64,000 nucleotides of DNA, taken from Bartonella henselae str. Houston-1 (lineage in GTDB: Bacteria; Pseudomonadota; Alphaproteobacteria; Rhizobiales; Rhizobiaceae). The position numbers were made by a program, and so were the translations under genes. Each line of letters starts with the position of its first letter. Position 1 is the first letter of the stretch. The notes below the pieces were generated by a model, which saw only the letters and a list, made by a program, of their open reading frames with translations, was not told where the DNA came from and made no database searches. This document shows positions 27,060 to 36,042 of this stretch, one piece after another. Where the stretch lies: assembly GCF_000046705.1 (NCBI RefSeq), contig NC_005956.1, forward strand, positions 1,833,001-1,897,000, in the 5' to 3' direction.

Positions 27060-28154
27060 ATGCGTCTGTTAGGAATAGAAACAAGTTGCGATGAAACTGC
27101 TACTGCTGTTATTGAACACACTATTGGAGGAAACAGCCAAATTCTTTCCAATATTGTTTGGAGCCAAACGGATCATCATGCACCTTACGGCGGTGTTGTT
27201 CCTGAAATTGCTGCTCGTGCCCATGTTGAAATTCTTGATGAGTTGATTCTGAAAGCTCTAAGAGACGCTCATACAAAACTGAAGGACATTGATGCCATTG
27301 CAGTCACAAATGGTCCTGGTTTGATAGGAGGACTTTTAGTAGGCGTTATGAGTGCTAAAGCACTGTCTCTTGCCACTGGAAAACCTTTTATTGGCGTCAA
27401 TCATCTGGAAGGCCATGCTTTGACAGCGGTACTCACGCATAATGTTCATTTTCCCTATTTATTGTTGTTAGTTTCAGGTGGACATACACAAACAATCCTT
27501 GTTCACGGAGTAGGCAATTACCAGCGTTTAGGAACCACTATTGACGATGCATTAGGAGAAGCTTTTGATAAAACAGCAAAACTCTTAGGCCTTCCTTACC
27601 CTGGAGGCCCAGCAATTGAAAAAGCCGCTTTATTGGGCAATAAAAACCGTATTCCTCTTCCACGACCTTTAAAAGGTGAAAAACGATTAGATTTTTCTTT
27701 TTCTGGTCTAAAAACTGCCGTTCGACAAGCCGCAACAGCTATCTCCCCTCTCACAGAAAGCGATGTTGCTGACATTGCAGCAAGTTTTCAAGCAGCCGTT
27801 ACCGATACAGTATATGATCGCGTTTATTTAGCTTTGCAACACTTTACCCAGCAGTATCCTCTTTCTCGTCATCAAGGACCGCGTCCTCCTGCTTTAGTTG
27901 TTGCAGGAGGAGTAGCAGCAAACCAAGCTATTCGATTAACACTGCAAGAACTTGCCGATCAACAGGGCTTTGAATTTATCGCTCCTCCTCTTTCCTTATG
28001 CACCGACAATGCTGCAATGATTGCTTTTGCCGGTGCACAAAGACTGGCACGAGGAGAAAAAAGCTCCCTTGACATTGCTCCTCGTTCACGCTGGCCATTG
28101 GATGAAAAATCCGCTCCCTTAATTGGAACAGGACGCCGTGGAACAAAAGCATAA
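27060..28154 (+). CDS. tsaD: tRNA N6-adenosine threonylcarbamoyltransferase TsaD
   Basis: TsaD (Gcp/Kae1 family) transfers threonylcarbamoyl to A37 of ANN-decoding tRNAs together with TsaB and TsaE. The family signature [13 protein letters not shown] opens the protein, the metal ligands His115 and His119 lie in NHLEGHA, and [11 protein letters not shown] and [19 protein letters not shown] follow. I start at ATG 27060, which matches family N-termini and gives 364 residues; a TTG three codons earlier sits too close to the AAGG. In rhizobia gpsA usually follows. Here about 1.3 kb of mostly non-coding DNA follows. Confidence 0.96.
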   Translation: MRLLGIETSCDETATAVIEHTIGGNSQILSNIVWSQTDHHAPYGGVVPEIAARAHVEILDELILKALRDAHTKLKDIDAIAVTNGPGLIGGLLVGVMSAKALSLATGKPFIGVNHLEGHALTAVLTHNVHFPYLLLLVSGGHTQTILVHGVGNYQRLGTTIDDALGEAFDKTAKLLGLPYPGGPAIEKAALLGNKNRIPLPRPLKGEKRLDFSFSGLKTAVRQAATAISPLTESDVADIAASFQAAVTDTVYDRVYLALQHFTQQYPLSRHQGPRPPALVVAGGVAANQAIRLTLQELADQQGFEFIAPPLSLCTDNAAMIAFAGAQRLARGEKSSLDIAPRSRWPLDEKSAPLIGTGRRGTKA

Positions 28155-28440
28155 GAAAAAAAATCAACTTCTTTTATTCACAGAGCATAAAATGAACTCT
28201 CGTCATTTGGCATTTTATCTGTTACCCTTATCACCATAACTCTTGAACTTTAGGTAACTAATTTCTTGCCATTCAATGAAACCATATTGTTCAAACTTTC
28301 TAGACAAAAACTGAAAGAATAACTCAAATTGCACATGCTTAGCGACTGATCTTAAGCCTGTTTCCAAAAAAGCCAGATAACAGGAAACAAAATCAAAATA
28401 TCTTCATGTATCCTATAAAAATATCAAGGTCTTTTGCACC
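28155..28440. other. Spacer downstream of tsaD
   Basis: No gene seen. gpsA and a YCII-like gene that lie between tsaD and the EVE-domain gene in some relatives are not recognisable in this spacer or in 28693-29442. Confidence 0.4.
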
Positions 28441-28692
28441 TCACTTTCCAAGCCAGAGAATAATTAAAGTAGAAACCAGCACTCCTATAAAAAGAAGGAG
28501 ATAACACCTCAAAGTGTCTACATTTATTGTAAAGACCTTCGATAAGATAACGTGCATCGTAAAATGTTCATCATAATTCTGTACTGTTTGTCTGTTTGGA
28601 CTGAAAGAAAGGTAAGAATACAGTTTTTCTTCCTCATCCTTTCTATTATTTATGTATCTACATATCACCTCTCTGAGTAAAAATTTTAGCAT
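28441..28692 (-). CDS. Hypothetical small protein with C-terminal membrane helix
   Basis: An 83-codon frame whose ATG follows GAGAGGAAAAA, a good ribosome-binding site that most spurious frames in these spacers lack. The first 60 residues are charged and polar (NNRKDEEEKLYSYLSF, then NRQTVQNYDEHF). The last 20 form one transmembrane helix (YLLLFIGVLVSTLIILWLGK) in a tail-anchored layout. I recognise no family. It lies alone in the tsaD-EVE spacer. It may be a genus-specific gene or the survivor of a decayed one. Confidence 0.4.
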   Translation of the reverse strand: MLKFLLREVICRYINNRKDEEEKLYSYLSFSPNRQTVQNYDEHFTMHVILSKVFTINVDTLRCYLLLFIGVLVSTLIILWLGK

Positions 28693-29442
28693 TTTTTCCT
28701 CTCTTCAAAAAAGCTGAAGTTCTTGGGTAATATCAGTGTAATCTCTAGAGTGAGAAGAAAACATAAAGTTTGGCTTAAAACATCATAATACTACAGCCAA
28801 CAACACAATTTATAGCCAGCCATAAGAGTGATCAAAGACAACAGAGATATCGCCCCTCATGAGTTTCATCATCATACCCCATAGTCTTTAAAAAGCCCTT
28901 TCAAAACTTGGTGCCATCTGCCTTTAACACTAAGATTACAGGGTTTATCGATAGAAATTATGCCACTTGCCATGAACGAACATATGAATAATATACTCTA
29001 CTATGCAGTAAAAAAACTCTCATCTTTGAATCTTGGCTTTTTTTAAAAAATGAACGTCTTCAACAAAAGGACAAGGAAGGATTTTAGTTCTTACGAACAT
29101 TTGAGAAATTTATCTTCAATAAACCGTAATTTTCTGCCAATGCCCACACTTTATTGATTGGAATGTTTCTCCTCAACAGCACTCTTGTTTGTTAAAAATG
29201 AAATATTTACAAAGAGACCATTCCCATCACTCGAGTTTTACTCTTAAATTTTGATCCAAAACACTCGAAGCTAGAAAACACGGTATGCCTCTATCACAAT
29301 TTTATTATTTTGAAAAAAAGCAAAAAATAAATTGATAAGAAGCACTCTTTACTCCATTTAAAATCCAAAATCATTATTGATATGCTATATAAATTTTTAT
29401 GTTTTATAAAATGTGACATAGTCTCATGAAAAAGGAGGTCTC
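28693..29442. other. Spacer upstream of the EVE gene
   Basis: AT-rich, with no supported frame. The last 60 nt hold the EVE gene promoter region and an unusually strong ribosome-binding site (AAAGGAGGTCTC). Confidence 0.4.
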
Positions 29443-29871
29443 ATGGCTTACTGGCTTTTTAAATCTGAACCCCATAAATGGTCATGGGACATGCAGAAGC
29501 AAAAAGGTGCTGATGGCGAACAATGGGATGGTGTCCGCAACTATCAAGCCCGTAACAATATGCGCGCCATGAAATATGGCGATAAAGGCTTTTTTTATCA
29601 TTCAAATAAAGGATTAGAAATCGTAGGCATTGTAGAAGTCTGTGCTGAAGCACACCCAGACTCTACAACCGCAGATCCACGTTGGGAATGTGTAAATATC
29701 CGTGCTTTATATGATATGCCAACCCCTGTCTCATTAAAACAGATCAAAGCCAATCCAAAACTGAAAAATATGGTCTTGGTCAATGTCAGCCGTTTATCCG
29801 TACAACCCGTCACAGAAGATGAATGGAGAGAAGTCTGTTTGATGGGCAATCTTAAGAGAGCAAGAGAGTAA
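29443..29871 (+). CDS. EVE domain-containing protein
   Basis: A 142-residue single EVE (PUA-like) domain, the thymocyte-nuclear-protein-1 type. Diagnostic segments are AYWLFKSEPHKWSW (2-15), QWDGVRNYQARNNMRAMK (about 27-44), and DKGFFYHSNKGLEIVGIVEV. Such domains bind modified bases in nucleic acid; the target here is unknown. The start follows AAAGGAGGTCTC, a near-perfect ribosome-binding site. The length and C-terminus are normal. In rhizobia it lies close to tsaD, as here. Confidence 0.9.
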   Translation: MAYWLFKSEPHKWSWDMQKQKGADGEQWDGVRNYQARNNMRAMKYGDKGFFYHSNKGLEIVGIVEVCAEAHPDSTTADPRWECVNIRALYDMPTPVSLKQIKANPKLKNMVLVNVSRLSVQPVTEDEWREVCLMGNLKRARE

Positions 29872-29884
29872 TTTACAATTATAA

Positions 29885-30230
29885 TTCATCATCTTTGATA
29901 TTGCATGAGACCATTTCAATATAGTAAAATAATATTTTCGCATTTCTACCTCTCCTCTTCAGAACAAAAAATCGTTTCCTTGCGCATCACAAACAAAGAC
30001 AGTAATGAACAAAAAAACCTTTGAGAAAAGACTAAAATAACTCTTACGAATGATTGAAAGACAAGAGAAAACCCATATTCGGATCGATCAAAAACAATGA
30101 GAGCACCACTGTAGTTTATTACTTCATAAACATAAGCAAGGCGCGACTCAGTGGATTTTACCTTATACCCATCCATGTCCGATACCAACAGAAAGCATTG
30201 AATGAAAATTGAAATGCCTCTTTAAAACAA
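29885..30230 (+). repeat. Dispersed repeat, copy G (degraded)
   Basis: This copy matches the family in order: TATTGCATGAGACCATTT, CTACCTCTCCTCTTCAGAA, CTTGCGCATCACAAACA, AAAAACCTTTGAGAAAAG, CTCTTACGAATG, then AATGAGAGCACCACTGTAGTTTATTACTTCATAAAC, which corresponds to the start of the ORF in copy B. The next 50 nt (CATAAGCAAGGCGCGACTCAGTGG) continue the ORF. It is followed within 20-30 nt by copy D in the same orientation, making a tandem pair. Confidence 0.55.
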
Positions 30231-30249
30231 ATCTGTGATAAAAGATACA

Positions 30250-30640
30250 TTGTATTATAACTTGAATGAGAGATCTTAATACCGTAAGATTCTCTCATTT
30301 CAAACCCTCTTATAATGAATCAAACAAAACCATTCGCTTGCATGTCACAATCGGAATTTCCATGTGGATACAACCAGTAAAGAAAGGAATAAAAATACCT
30401 CTCATAAACCTTTTTAATGCAAGAATTGTAGCAACCTTGGAAGCTGACAAATAGTATGATGGTGCCGACTGCTGCATAATGGCTTACTCTTCTTTAGAAG
30501 AAGATGACCCTATCAAAGGAAAGCGACAAGCAAAAACAAAAGGGATGTGAATATTTTCTAATCGTTAAAACATATTACTTTGAAATGCTTTTGAAAAACC
30601 ATAAAGTAAAATTCAAGGAAAGACGATAAAAAATAAAAAT
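30250..30640 (+). repeat. Dispersed repeat, copy D
   Basis: It contains the best hairpin of the family. AATGAGAG-ATCTTA (30265-30278) pairs with TAAGAT-T-CTCTCATT (30285-30299): 14 bp with one bulged base and a six-base loop. The blocks ACCATTCGCTTGCATGTCAC, GGAATAAAAATACCTCTCAT and CAAATAGTATGATGGTGCC follow. After that only scattered pieces of the ORF survive, ending with TTTTGAAAAACCATAAAGTAA and AAGGAAAGACGA near 30586-30628. Confidence 0.65.
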
Positions 30641-30644
30641 GCTT

Positions 30645-31208
30645 TCAACCTGAAACAATAATTGTAGTCTGTCGATTAATATGTGGCAAGAGACGTTCCA
30701 TATCACGGCGAGAAAGCGCAATACATCCCTCTGTTGGTGTATAATTTTTTCGTTCTAAATGTATAAAAATGGCACTCCCTTTTGCCATTTTTCGCTCTGT
30801 AATATTCCAATCCAAAACCAAAACAATTTCATAAAGCCCATCTTTACGTTGCATTTTTTCAGCACTTTTACAATAAGGAAGACGTACCAAACGATTATAA
30901 TTGGCATCACCACTCGCATCACACCAACCATCCTGGGCTCGAATACGGCGAAAAGGTAAAACGGAACGTAGAAAAAAATCATGAAAATTACCGCAAAATC
31001 CTCTTAAAAAGCGCATCCGTGCCAACGGTGTCGCACCATCACCTTCGCGTTTAAATGCAGAAATACCAGTCCGTCCTAGAGTGCAAAAAAAATGATTCTG
31101 GCCAACACGCAAAATACCACGTGCACAATGACCTGCTTGTCGTCGAACAACCATAAAATGAACAAAAGTTTGTTTTTTATAGAGTTTCTTTTTTAATTTT
31201 CCTTGCAT
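30645..31208 (-). CDS. L,D-transpeptidase (YkuD) family protein
   Basis: A 187-residue YkuD domain enzyme. The catalytic signature is complete, with SAIFIHL (His150) and the downstream TEGCIALS with the nucleophile Cys162. Family members make 3-3 cross-links in peptidoglycan or attach proteins to it. No clear signal peptide is visible, and the N-terminus is basic (QGKLKKKLYKKQ), so export would need an atypical signal or a different start. The ribosome-binding site is weak. It is divergent from the response-regulator gene, with about 65 nt between them. Confidence 0.85.
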   Translation of the reverse strand: MQGKLKKKLYKKQTFVHFMVVRRQAGHCARGILRVGQNHFFCTLGRTGISAFKREGDGATPLARMRFLRGFCGNFHDFFLRSVLPFRRIRAQDGWCDASGDANYNRLVRLPYCKSAEKMQRKDGLYEIVLVLDWNITERKMAKGSAIFIHLERKNYTPTEGCIALSRRDMERLLPHINRQTTIIVSG

Positions 31209-31275
31209 GAGATATTACTTTTCATGAAACTACTTCGCAACAGTTAATGCATCAACAGAGCTTATAAGGAAAAAA

Positions 31276-31959
31276 ATGAATTTCTATACTCTTTTAATTG
31301 TTGAAAATGATAATGATTTGCGCCCTATTCTGATAGAGCAATTGCAAACTCATAAAGAATTTAAAATTTTCCAAGCAAAAACAGCTGAAACAGGGATAAC
31401 AATAGCTCAAGAAGAGAATGTTGATCTGGCGATTTTTGCGACTGAACTTCCTGATCTTGACGGCCATAAAGCCGTTAAAAAATTACGCACCCAAGGATTT
31501 CGTGCTCCCATTATCATGATCACGAATTATGACACAAATTGCGATACTCTTTTAGATCCTGAAACAGGTGCCAATGATTATGTGACAAAGCCCTTTCGTT
31601 TTGCAGTACTTTTGGCACGAATTCGTGCCCAATTGCGCCAATATGAACAAAATGACGATGCTGTTTTGTACATTGGTCCTTATACTTTTAAACCTGGACA
31701 AAAACTCCTCATTGATCAACAAAACAATAAAATTCGCCTCACAGAAAAGGAGGCTGCCATTCTTAAATATCTCTCTTGCACTAATGAACAAATCGTCAAT
31801 CGTGAAACACTTTTAGAACAGATTTGGGGCTATAATGAAAACGTTGTTACTCATACCTTAGAGACCCATATTTATCGTTTGCGACAAAAAATTGAAAAAG
31901 ACCCCTCCAACGCACAAATCCTCATTACAGAGCAAAACGGATATCGTCTCAACCTTTAA
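31276..31959 (+). CDS. OmpR-type response regulator with altered phospho-site
   Basis: A 227-residue protein with a receiver domain (1-120) and a winged-helix DNA-binding domain (about 130-225, [12 protein letters not shown], then [16 protein letters not shown]). The receiver keeps Thr83 and Lys105 (YVTKPF). The residue aligning with the phospho-accepting aspartate is Ala55 ([14 protein letters not shown]), and one acidic metal ligand appears as Asn11 (IVENDND). It should therefore not be phosphorylated normally. Close rhizobial relatives of the CenR type are candidates for its identity, but I cannot prove it. The start follows AAGGAAAAAA. No histidine kinase gene is adjacent. Confidence 0.85.
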   Translation: MNFYTLLIVENDNDLRPILIEQLQTHKEFKIFQAKTAETGITIAQEENVDLAIFATELPDLDGHKAVKKLRTQGFRAPIIMITNYDTNCDTLLDPETGANDYVTKPFRFAVLLARIRAQLRQYEQNDDAVLYIGPYTFKPGQKLLIDQQNNKIRLTEKEAAILKYLSCTNEQIVNRETLLEQIWGYNENVVTHTLETHIYRLRQKIEKDPSNAQILITEQNGYRLNL

Positions 31960-32189
31960 ATTTCACAGCAGTTATTACTGCCAAAACAATTATGATGTCC
32001 ATTCATTTTTCTTCTCCGAAGGCAAAATAAAGAAGATTCAACACTTTGATCTATTTGGAAAACCAAAATACAGTAAGCTTCTTCCTACAAACCTTAGCAT
32101 TCACAAGCAGAAAAAGATCATTGCGTATATGTTCACAAGCGAAATAAACATATGGAAAGTGCTGTAAAAAGGATTGACAATTCCTCTGA
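31960..32189. other. Spacer downstream of the response regulator
   Basis: No gene recognised. It merges into a degraded repeat unit (32190-32470). Confidence 0.4.
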
Positions 32190-32470
32190 CAGTCCCTCTC
32201 AATGCAAGCATCATGAGACATATGGGAAGCCAGCCCAATAAAATGAGGGCGCCAATTTGTCCCTTTACAAGCACGGAGATTGATGGTCAGACCTTGTTTT
32301 ATACATTTCACGGACGCCATCATCGGATGGAGTTGCACTCTAGTCGAAATTGTTTCAAGAAAGCGTGTGAATTCGCACCATAATAGCATTTTTGCTTTGC
32401 GTGAAGAACTGTTCTCCCATTAAAGAACGCACTAAACAAAAGCGTGAGACAATGCATAACCTCAAAATCA
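32190..32470 (+). repeat. Dispersed repeat, copy H (ORF part)
   Basis: The leader is mostly lost, but pieces matching the ORF of copy B are clear in order: AATGCAAGCATC, GGGAAGCCAGCCCAATAAAATGAGGGCGCC, then TGTTTCAAGAAAGCGTGTGAATTC (compare TGTTTAAACAGGCACTTGAATTC in copy B) and ACTAAACAAAAGCGTGAGACAATGC (compare AATAAACAAAAGCGTGAGGCAATGC). It abuts the 3' end of the minus-strand methyltransferase gene. Confidence 0.55.
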
Positions 32471-33202
32471 AGAGGAGAGAGAGCTCTCACGCGCTTGTGG
32501 CAAAAGCGCAGGCATAAAAACACGCCGCGACTGGCGACGCTGTAGAAGCAAACCTTGATAAACACGTTTCTGAGCCTGACAGATTAAAAGGCCACCAAAA
32601 TAAGGTAAAAGATGACGTGCCACCGGTTCATAAAAAAATGAAAAAAAGCGCGATACAGAACCTGAAGACGGCATATAATGTACCACTTCTTGTATTGATC
32701 CAGAAACAAAATGTGTTTTTTCAAACAAACGAACAATTTGTTGCCGACTATAAGGTTCACCATAACCAAAGGGTGTACAAGCATTGCGCGCCCAAAGGCC
32801 AGAGCGATTAGGAACAATAACAATCAATTGGCCATTAGGAACTAAAACACGCCATATTTCATTCAATGTTTCGAATGAATTTTCTGTATATTCAAGTGCA
32901 TGTATCAATAAAATACAGTCAATCGAAGCATCGGGAAGTGGTAAATCTTCTTCAAAAACAAGAGCTGTAGCAACCTTATCAGCACAAGGCCACGGCAAAG
33001 CACCCTGACCAGCAGGCATAAAAGCCAAACATTGTTGTGCACGCATACGCAAAGCAGAAAGATAAGGAAGTGCATAACCAAAACCCATGACACGTTTACC
33101 AGTAAGATCCGGCCAACACAAATTTAACTGGCCACACAATGTCTCCTGCACACGCTTACCAAGAACAGAAGCATAAAAATCTTTAAGTGTGACTATATCC
33201 AC
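32468..33202 (-). CDS. Class I SAM-dependent methyltransferase
   Basis: A 244-residue Methyltransf_11-type protein. The SAM-binding region begins TGKRVMGFGYALPYLSAL (about 34-51), with a modified GxGxG loop. An acidic strand (VFEEDLPLPDASIDCILLIHALEY, about 82-105) and IWRVLVPNGQLIVIVPN follow. The substrate is unknown. Translation probably starts at GTG 33202. A repeat remnant lies immediately downstream on the other strand. In relatives a glyoxalase II gene is often divergent; none is seen here. Confidence 0.8.
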   Translation of the reverse strand: MDIVTLKDFYASVLGKRVQETLCGQLNLCWPDLTGKRVMGFGYALPYLSALRMRAQQCLAFMPAGQGALPWPCADKVATALVFEEDLPLPDASIDCILLIHALEYTENSFETLNEIWRVLVPNGQLIVIVPNRSGLWARNACTPFGYGEPYSRQQIVRLFEKTHFVSGSIQEVVHYMPSSGSVSRFFSFFYEPVARHLLPYFGGLLICQAQKRVYQGLLLQRRQSRRVFMPALLPQARESSLSS

Positions 33203-33464
33203 TTCAACATACCATGTAGAAAAAAATTTTAAACATCACAGATTTTCATATACCCCACTTATATGGACCTTTGCCTTTTCTCCGCAATGGCGAAAACTTT
33301 TAATATTTCATATTTTAAACCCTAATAACTCCAAAAACAGCATAGAAAGTTGTTCCAATCACTGCACTCAATGCGCTTTATCAATATTCTTTATTTTTTG
33401 AAACTTACATCCCATAAAGACTTTCCGTGGATTTTTTTTAACGTTGATAAAGAGAAAAAAATGA
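33203..33464. other. Spacer between TIGR02302 gene and methyltransferase
   Basis: No gene seen. It holds the promoter side of the minus-strand methyltransferase gene and the 3' flank of the TIGR02302 gene. Confidence 0.4.
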
Positions 33465-35900
33465 TTAATTAAAATCAAGCACCCTTTCAAGATAGTTTTT
33501 TTCTACTTCTAGAATATGCTCTTTACTAAGGCGTTTACGAATTTCTTCCAAAATCTGCCGTGCACGAATTTGATCACTTTCTTGTGGTATAGCTTCCCCT
33601 TCTTGCCCTTGAGTATTTTTTGAAGAAAGAGGACGTCCTAAGGGGTCTTGATGACCAGAAATAGTATTTTGATTATCTCCTGATTCTTTGAGGACTTCAC
33701 GCATTTTTTCTAAAACATTTTGTGCGCCTTTCCTTAACGATTCTAGAGCAGCTAGCTGTTTTTGTATAGATATCTGATGGTTTCCATGCTCAAGAGCAGT
33801 TTCTGCAGAATTCATTTTTTCTTCTGCTTTTTTTAATTCGTCACTCTGTTCAAACCCTTGTTCTGATAATTCTTTTTCTAAAGTTGATAACTCCGACTGC
33901 AACTCAGCTTGACGTTTTTGTAAAGATTTTCTTTGTTTTTCCGGCACATTTTCTCCACGTCGTTGTTCCATTTCCAACTGATGTGTTCCATTGAGAATTT
34001 CTTGCTGACGACGCATCACATCACCAAGCTGATCCATTTTTTCTTTCATTTGTGCAAATTGGTTTTTTGTCTTCTGCCCACCTTGATTACCTTTTTGAAC
34101 TTGCAAATGATCGAGGATTTGTTCAACTTCAGACAATAACTGTTCAGCTGCTAAAGAAGAGCCTGTTTTGGCCATTTCTTCAATTAAATTCAGCTTTTCC
34201 TTTAATGTCTCTTCTGAAAGATGAGAACGGCCAAGATTACTATTTTTGCCATTTTTGCTATTATTTTGTGTCTTTTCGGCCAAATTTTTAACATAATCAT
34301 CCATAGCCTGGCGTAAATCGGCCATCAATCGTTCAATTTCTGCAGTTGAAGCACCGTAACGAAGAGCATCACGCAAAGCAGCTTGTGCTTGTTTTAAATT
34401 TTTCTGAGCTGATTGGAGCTGATTGCCTTCAATGCCCAAAGCGATCTGCCATAAATAATCGACCACATTGCGCAGATCATCCTCTGTTTCTGCCATAGAA
34501 AGCCTTGTCCATGCACTCTGTAGAACAAGAAAATGTGTTGCATTTTGAAGCCCATCTTCTGGCCGCACAAGTAAAGCAGCAAGCATATCGAGTACACGCT
34601 CTTTCTTAGAAGCATCAAGGGCCAACAAATGGCGCAATTCACTCACTGCACGCGCAATAGGATTAGAAAAAACACGCTGGGGTAATGTCATAACAAAAGT
34701 TTTGCTACGCCCTTTTTGCCCAGCACCATCTTCCGCTACCAAAGTAATTTTAACCTCCGAACCAGCCCATGGATGCACTGATACATCCTGCACCGTCCGC
34801 ATTTTACCCTTTCCACCACGTGGAAGAAGAAGTGTTATTTCAGGTGCCCTATAAAGAGAAGTAGCGCTTTTGTGCTGATCAAGAAGCGATTCTATTTCAA
34901 CAAAAGCCTTTGTCACTCCATAATCATCTTCCAACTCATATTGAAGCTCTAATGAACCAGTCAAAATTCGCCCTGGTTTTTCCAACCAACGAACTTTTGG
35001 ATGCTGGTCCTTAATCATCTGCAAAGACCACTTGAGTTGCTTATGACGTGATGATACAAGCAAATCTATTGAACGTTCCAAGTGTGTTTCAAAATGAACA
35101 ATTGGATCATTTAAAGGCGTTTTTTCACTTTTCTTGGAAAACAAAACTTTATGGGCATCTTCTTCAGCGAGTGCCTTTACTGTAACACCAGGACCATTAA
35201 CAACACGCACAACCACATTACTTCCTTCAGGAACAGCAAAGTGTGTTGTCTCACCTTGTGTTAAATAAATGGGTGCCACACCGGTATAAGCAGGTGGTGT
35301 TACCCAAGCATCAATGCGCATGGATGCTTCATCGACGAGAGGACGTAAATCAAACGCATCTACTAAACGCCCTCCTAAAGAGCCAAAAGAAAAACTAAAA
35401 GCACAGACACAAAGGAGAATACATACAGTCCTAAGAGCCAAGGGATCCCAAGCCGCACTATTAGGATAAGCAACCCCAGTTTTTAGATGGTATAATTGTT
35501 TGGCCATACGACGTTGATGTTCGCGCCAAATAATTTCATGAAAATCTTCATCATCTTCAGGACATAAATGATCTGCTTGAACGCTTAAAGGCTGATTTTT
35601 GAGGCCATTTTCTTGTTCAAGACGTCGATTAACTTCCTTGAAAGTAGGCAACCGAAAGCTGACAAGAAAAAACAAACTTCCCACAGCAGAAAAAAAGATA
35701 AGGCCAAGTAAAAGTAAATGGGGCCAATATCCCAGAATACCAAAAACACCCAACCAACTAAGCGAACAAAAGAGACTGAGAACGAGAAAAAACGGCAACA
35801 ACCGTACCCATATCCGCTCAAAAAAGAGGATACACCACATCAAAATGCGCACATACAAAAGCTTTATTGCTAAAAAACTTTTGCTGTTTTCATTTTTCAT
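33465..35900 (-). CDS. TIGR02302/DUF4175 family membrane protein
   Basis: An 811-residue alphaproteobacterial protein of unknown function. Two or three transmembrane segments lie in the first 70 residues (ILMWCILFFERIW, then PFFLVLSLFCSLSWLGVFGI and LLLLGLIFFSAVGSLFFLV) and another near 155-175. A large extracytoplasmic beta-rich region follows. The C-terminal third (about 550-800) is a glutamine/glutamate/lysine-rich coiled coil ending with GQEGEAIPQESDQIRARQIL. I use ATG 35900 rather than the TTG two codons upstream. A perfect 14-bp palindrome covers the translation start region. The gene follows lysA on the same strand, as in other Hyphomicrobiales. Confidence 0.85.
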   Translation of the reverse strand: MKNENSKSFLAIKLLYVRILMWCILFFERIWVRLLPFFLVLSLFCSLSWLGVFGILGYWPHLLLLGLIFFSAVGSLFFLVSFRLPTFKEVNRRLEQENGLKNQPLSVQADHLCPEDDEDFHEIIWREHQRRMAKQLYHLKTGVAYPNSAAWDPLALRTVCILLCVCAFSFSFGSLGGRLVDAFDLRPLVDEASMRIDAWVTPPAYTGVAPIYLTQGETTHFAVPEGSNVVVRVVNGPGVTVKALAEEDAHKVLFSKKSEKTPLNDPIVHFETHLERSIDLLVSSRHKQLKWSLQMIKDQHPKVRWLEKPGRILTGSLELQYELEDDYGVTKAFVEIESLLDQHKSATSLYRAPEITLLLPRGGKGKMRTVQDVSVHPWAGSEVKITLVAEDGAGQKGRSKTFVMTLPQRVFSNPIARAVSELRHLLALDASKKERVLDMLAALLVRPEDGLQNATHFLVLQSAWTRLSMAETEDDLRNVVDYLWQIALGIEGNQLQSAQKNLKQAQAALRDALRYGASTAEIERLMADLRQAMDDYVKNLAEKTQNNSKNGKNSNLGRSHLSEETLKEKLNLIEEMAKTGSSLAAEQLLSEVEQILDHLQVQKGNQGGQKTKNQFAQMKEKMDQLGDVMRRQQEILNGTHQLEMEQRRGENVPEKQRKSLQKRQAELQSELSTLEKELSEQGFEQSDELKKAEEKMNSAETALEHGNHQISIQKQLAALESLRKGAQNVLEKMREVLKESGDNQNTISGHQDPLGRPLSSKNTQGQEGEAIPQESDQIRARQILEEIRKRLSKEHILEVEKNYLERVLDFN

Positions 35901-35901
35901 A

Positions 35902-35915
35902 GACAAATATTTGTC
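35902..35915. promoter_or_regulatory. 14-bp palindrome before the TIGR02302 gene
   Basis: GACAAATATTTGTC is a perfect palindrome ending 1 nt before the ATG at 35900. Its position over the ribosome-binding region would suit an operator or a translation-controlling hairpin. No other copy was noticed in the window. Confidence 0.3.
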
Positions 35916-36042
35916 CCCTTTTAGAGTGATGAATTACAATTATAAAATTCATACAAGACAATTTCCAGGAAATAAATTGTTTCATCAAAGTTTAGTAAAA
36001 ATAAGACCAAAAACATTGAACAATGTTCAATCTCATCTGAAC

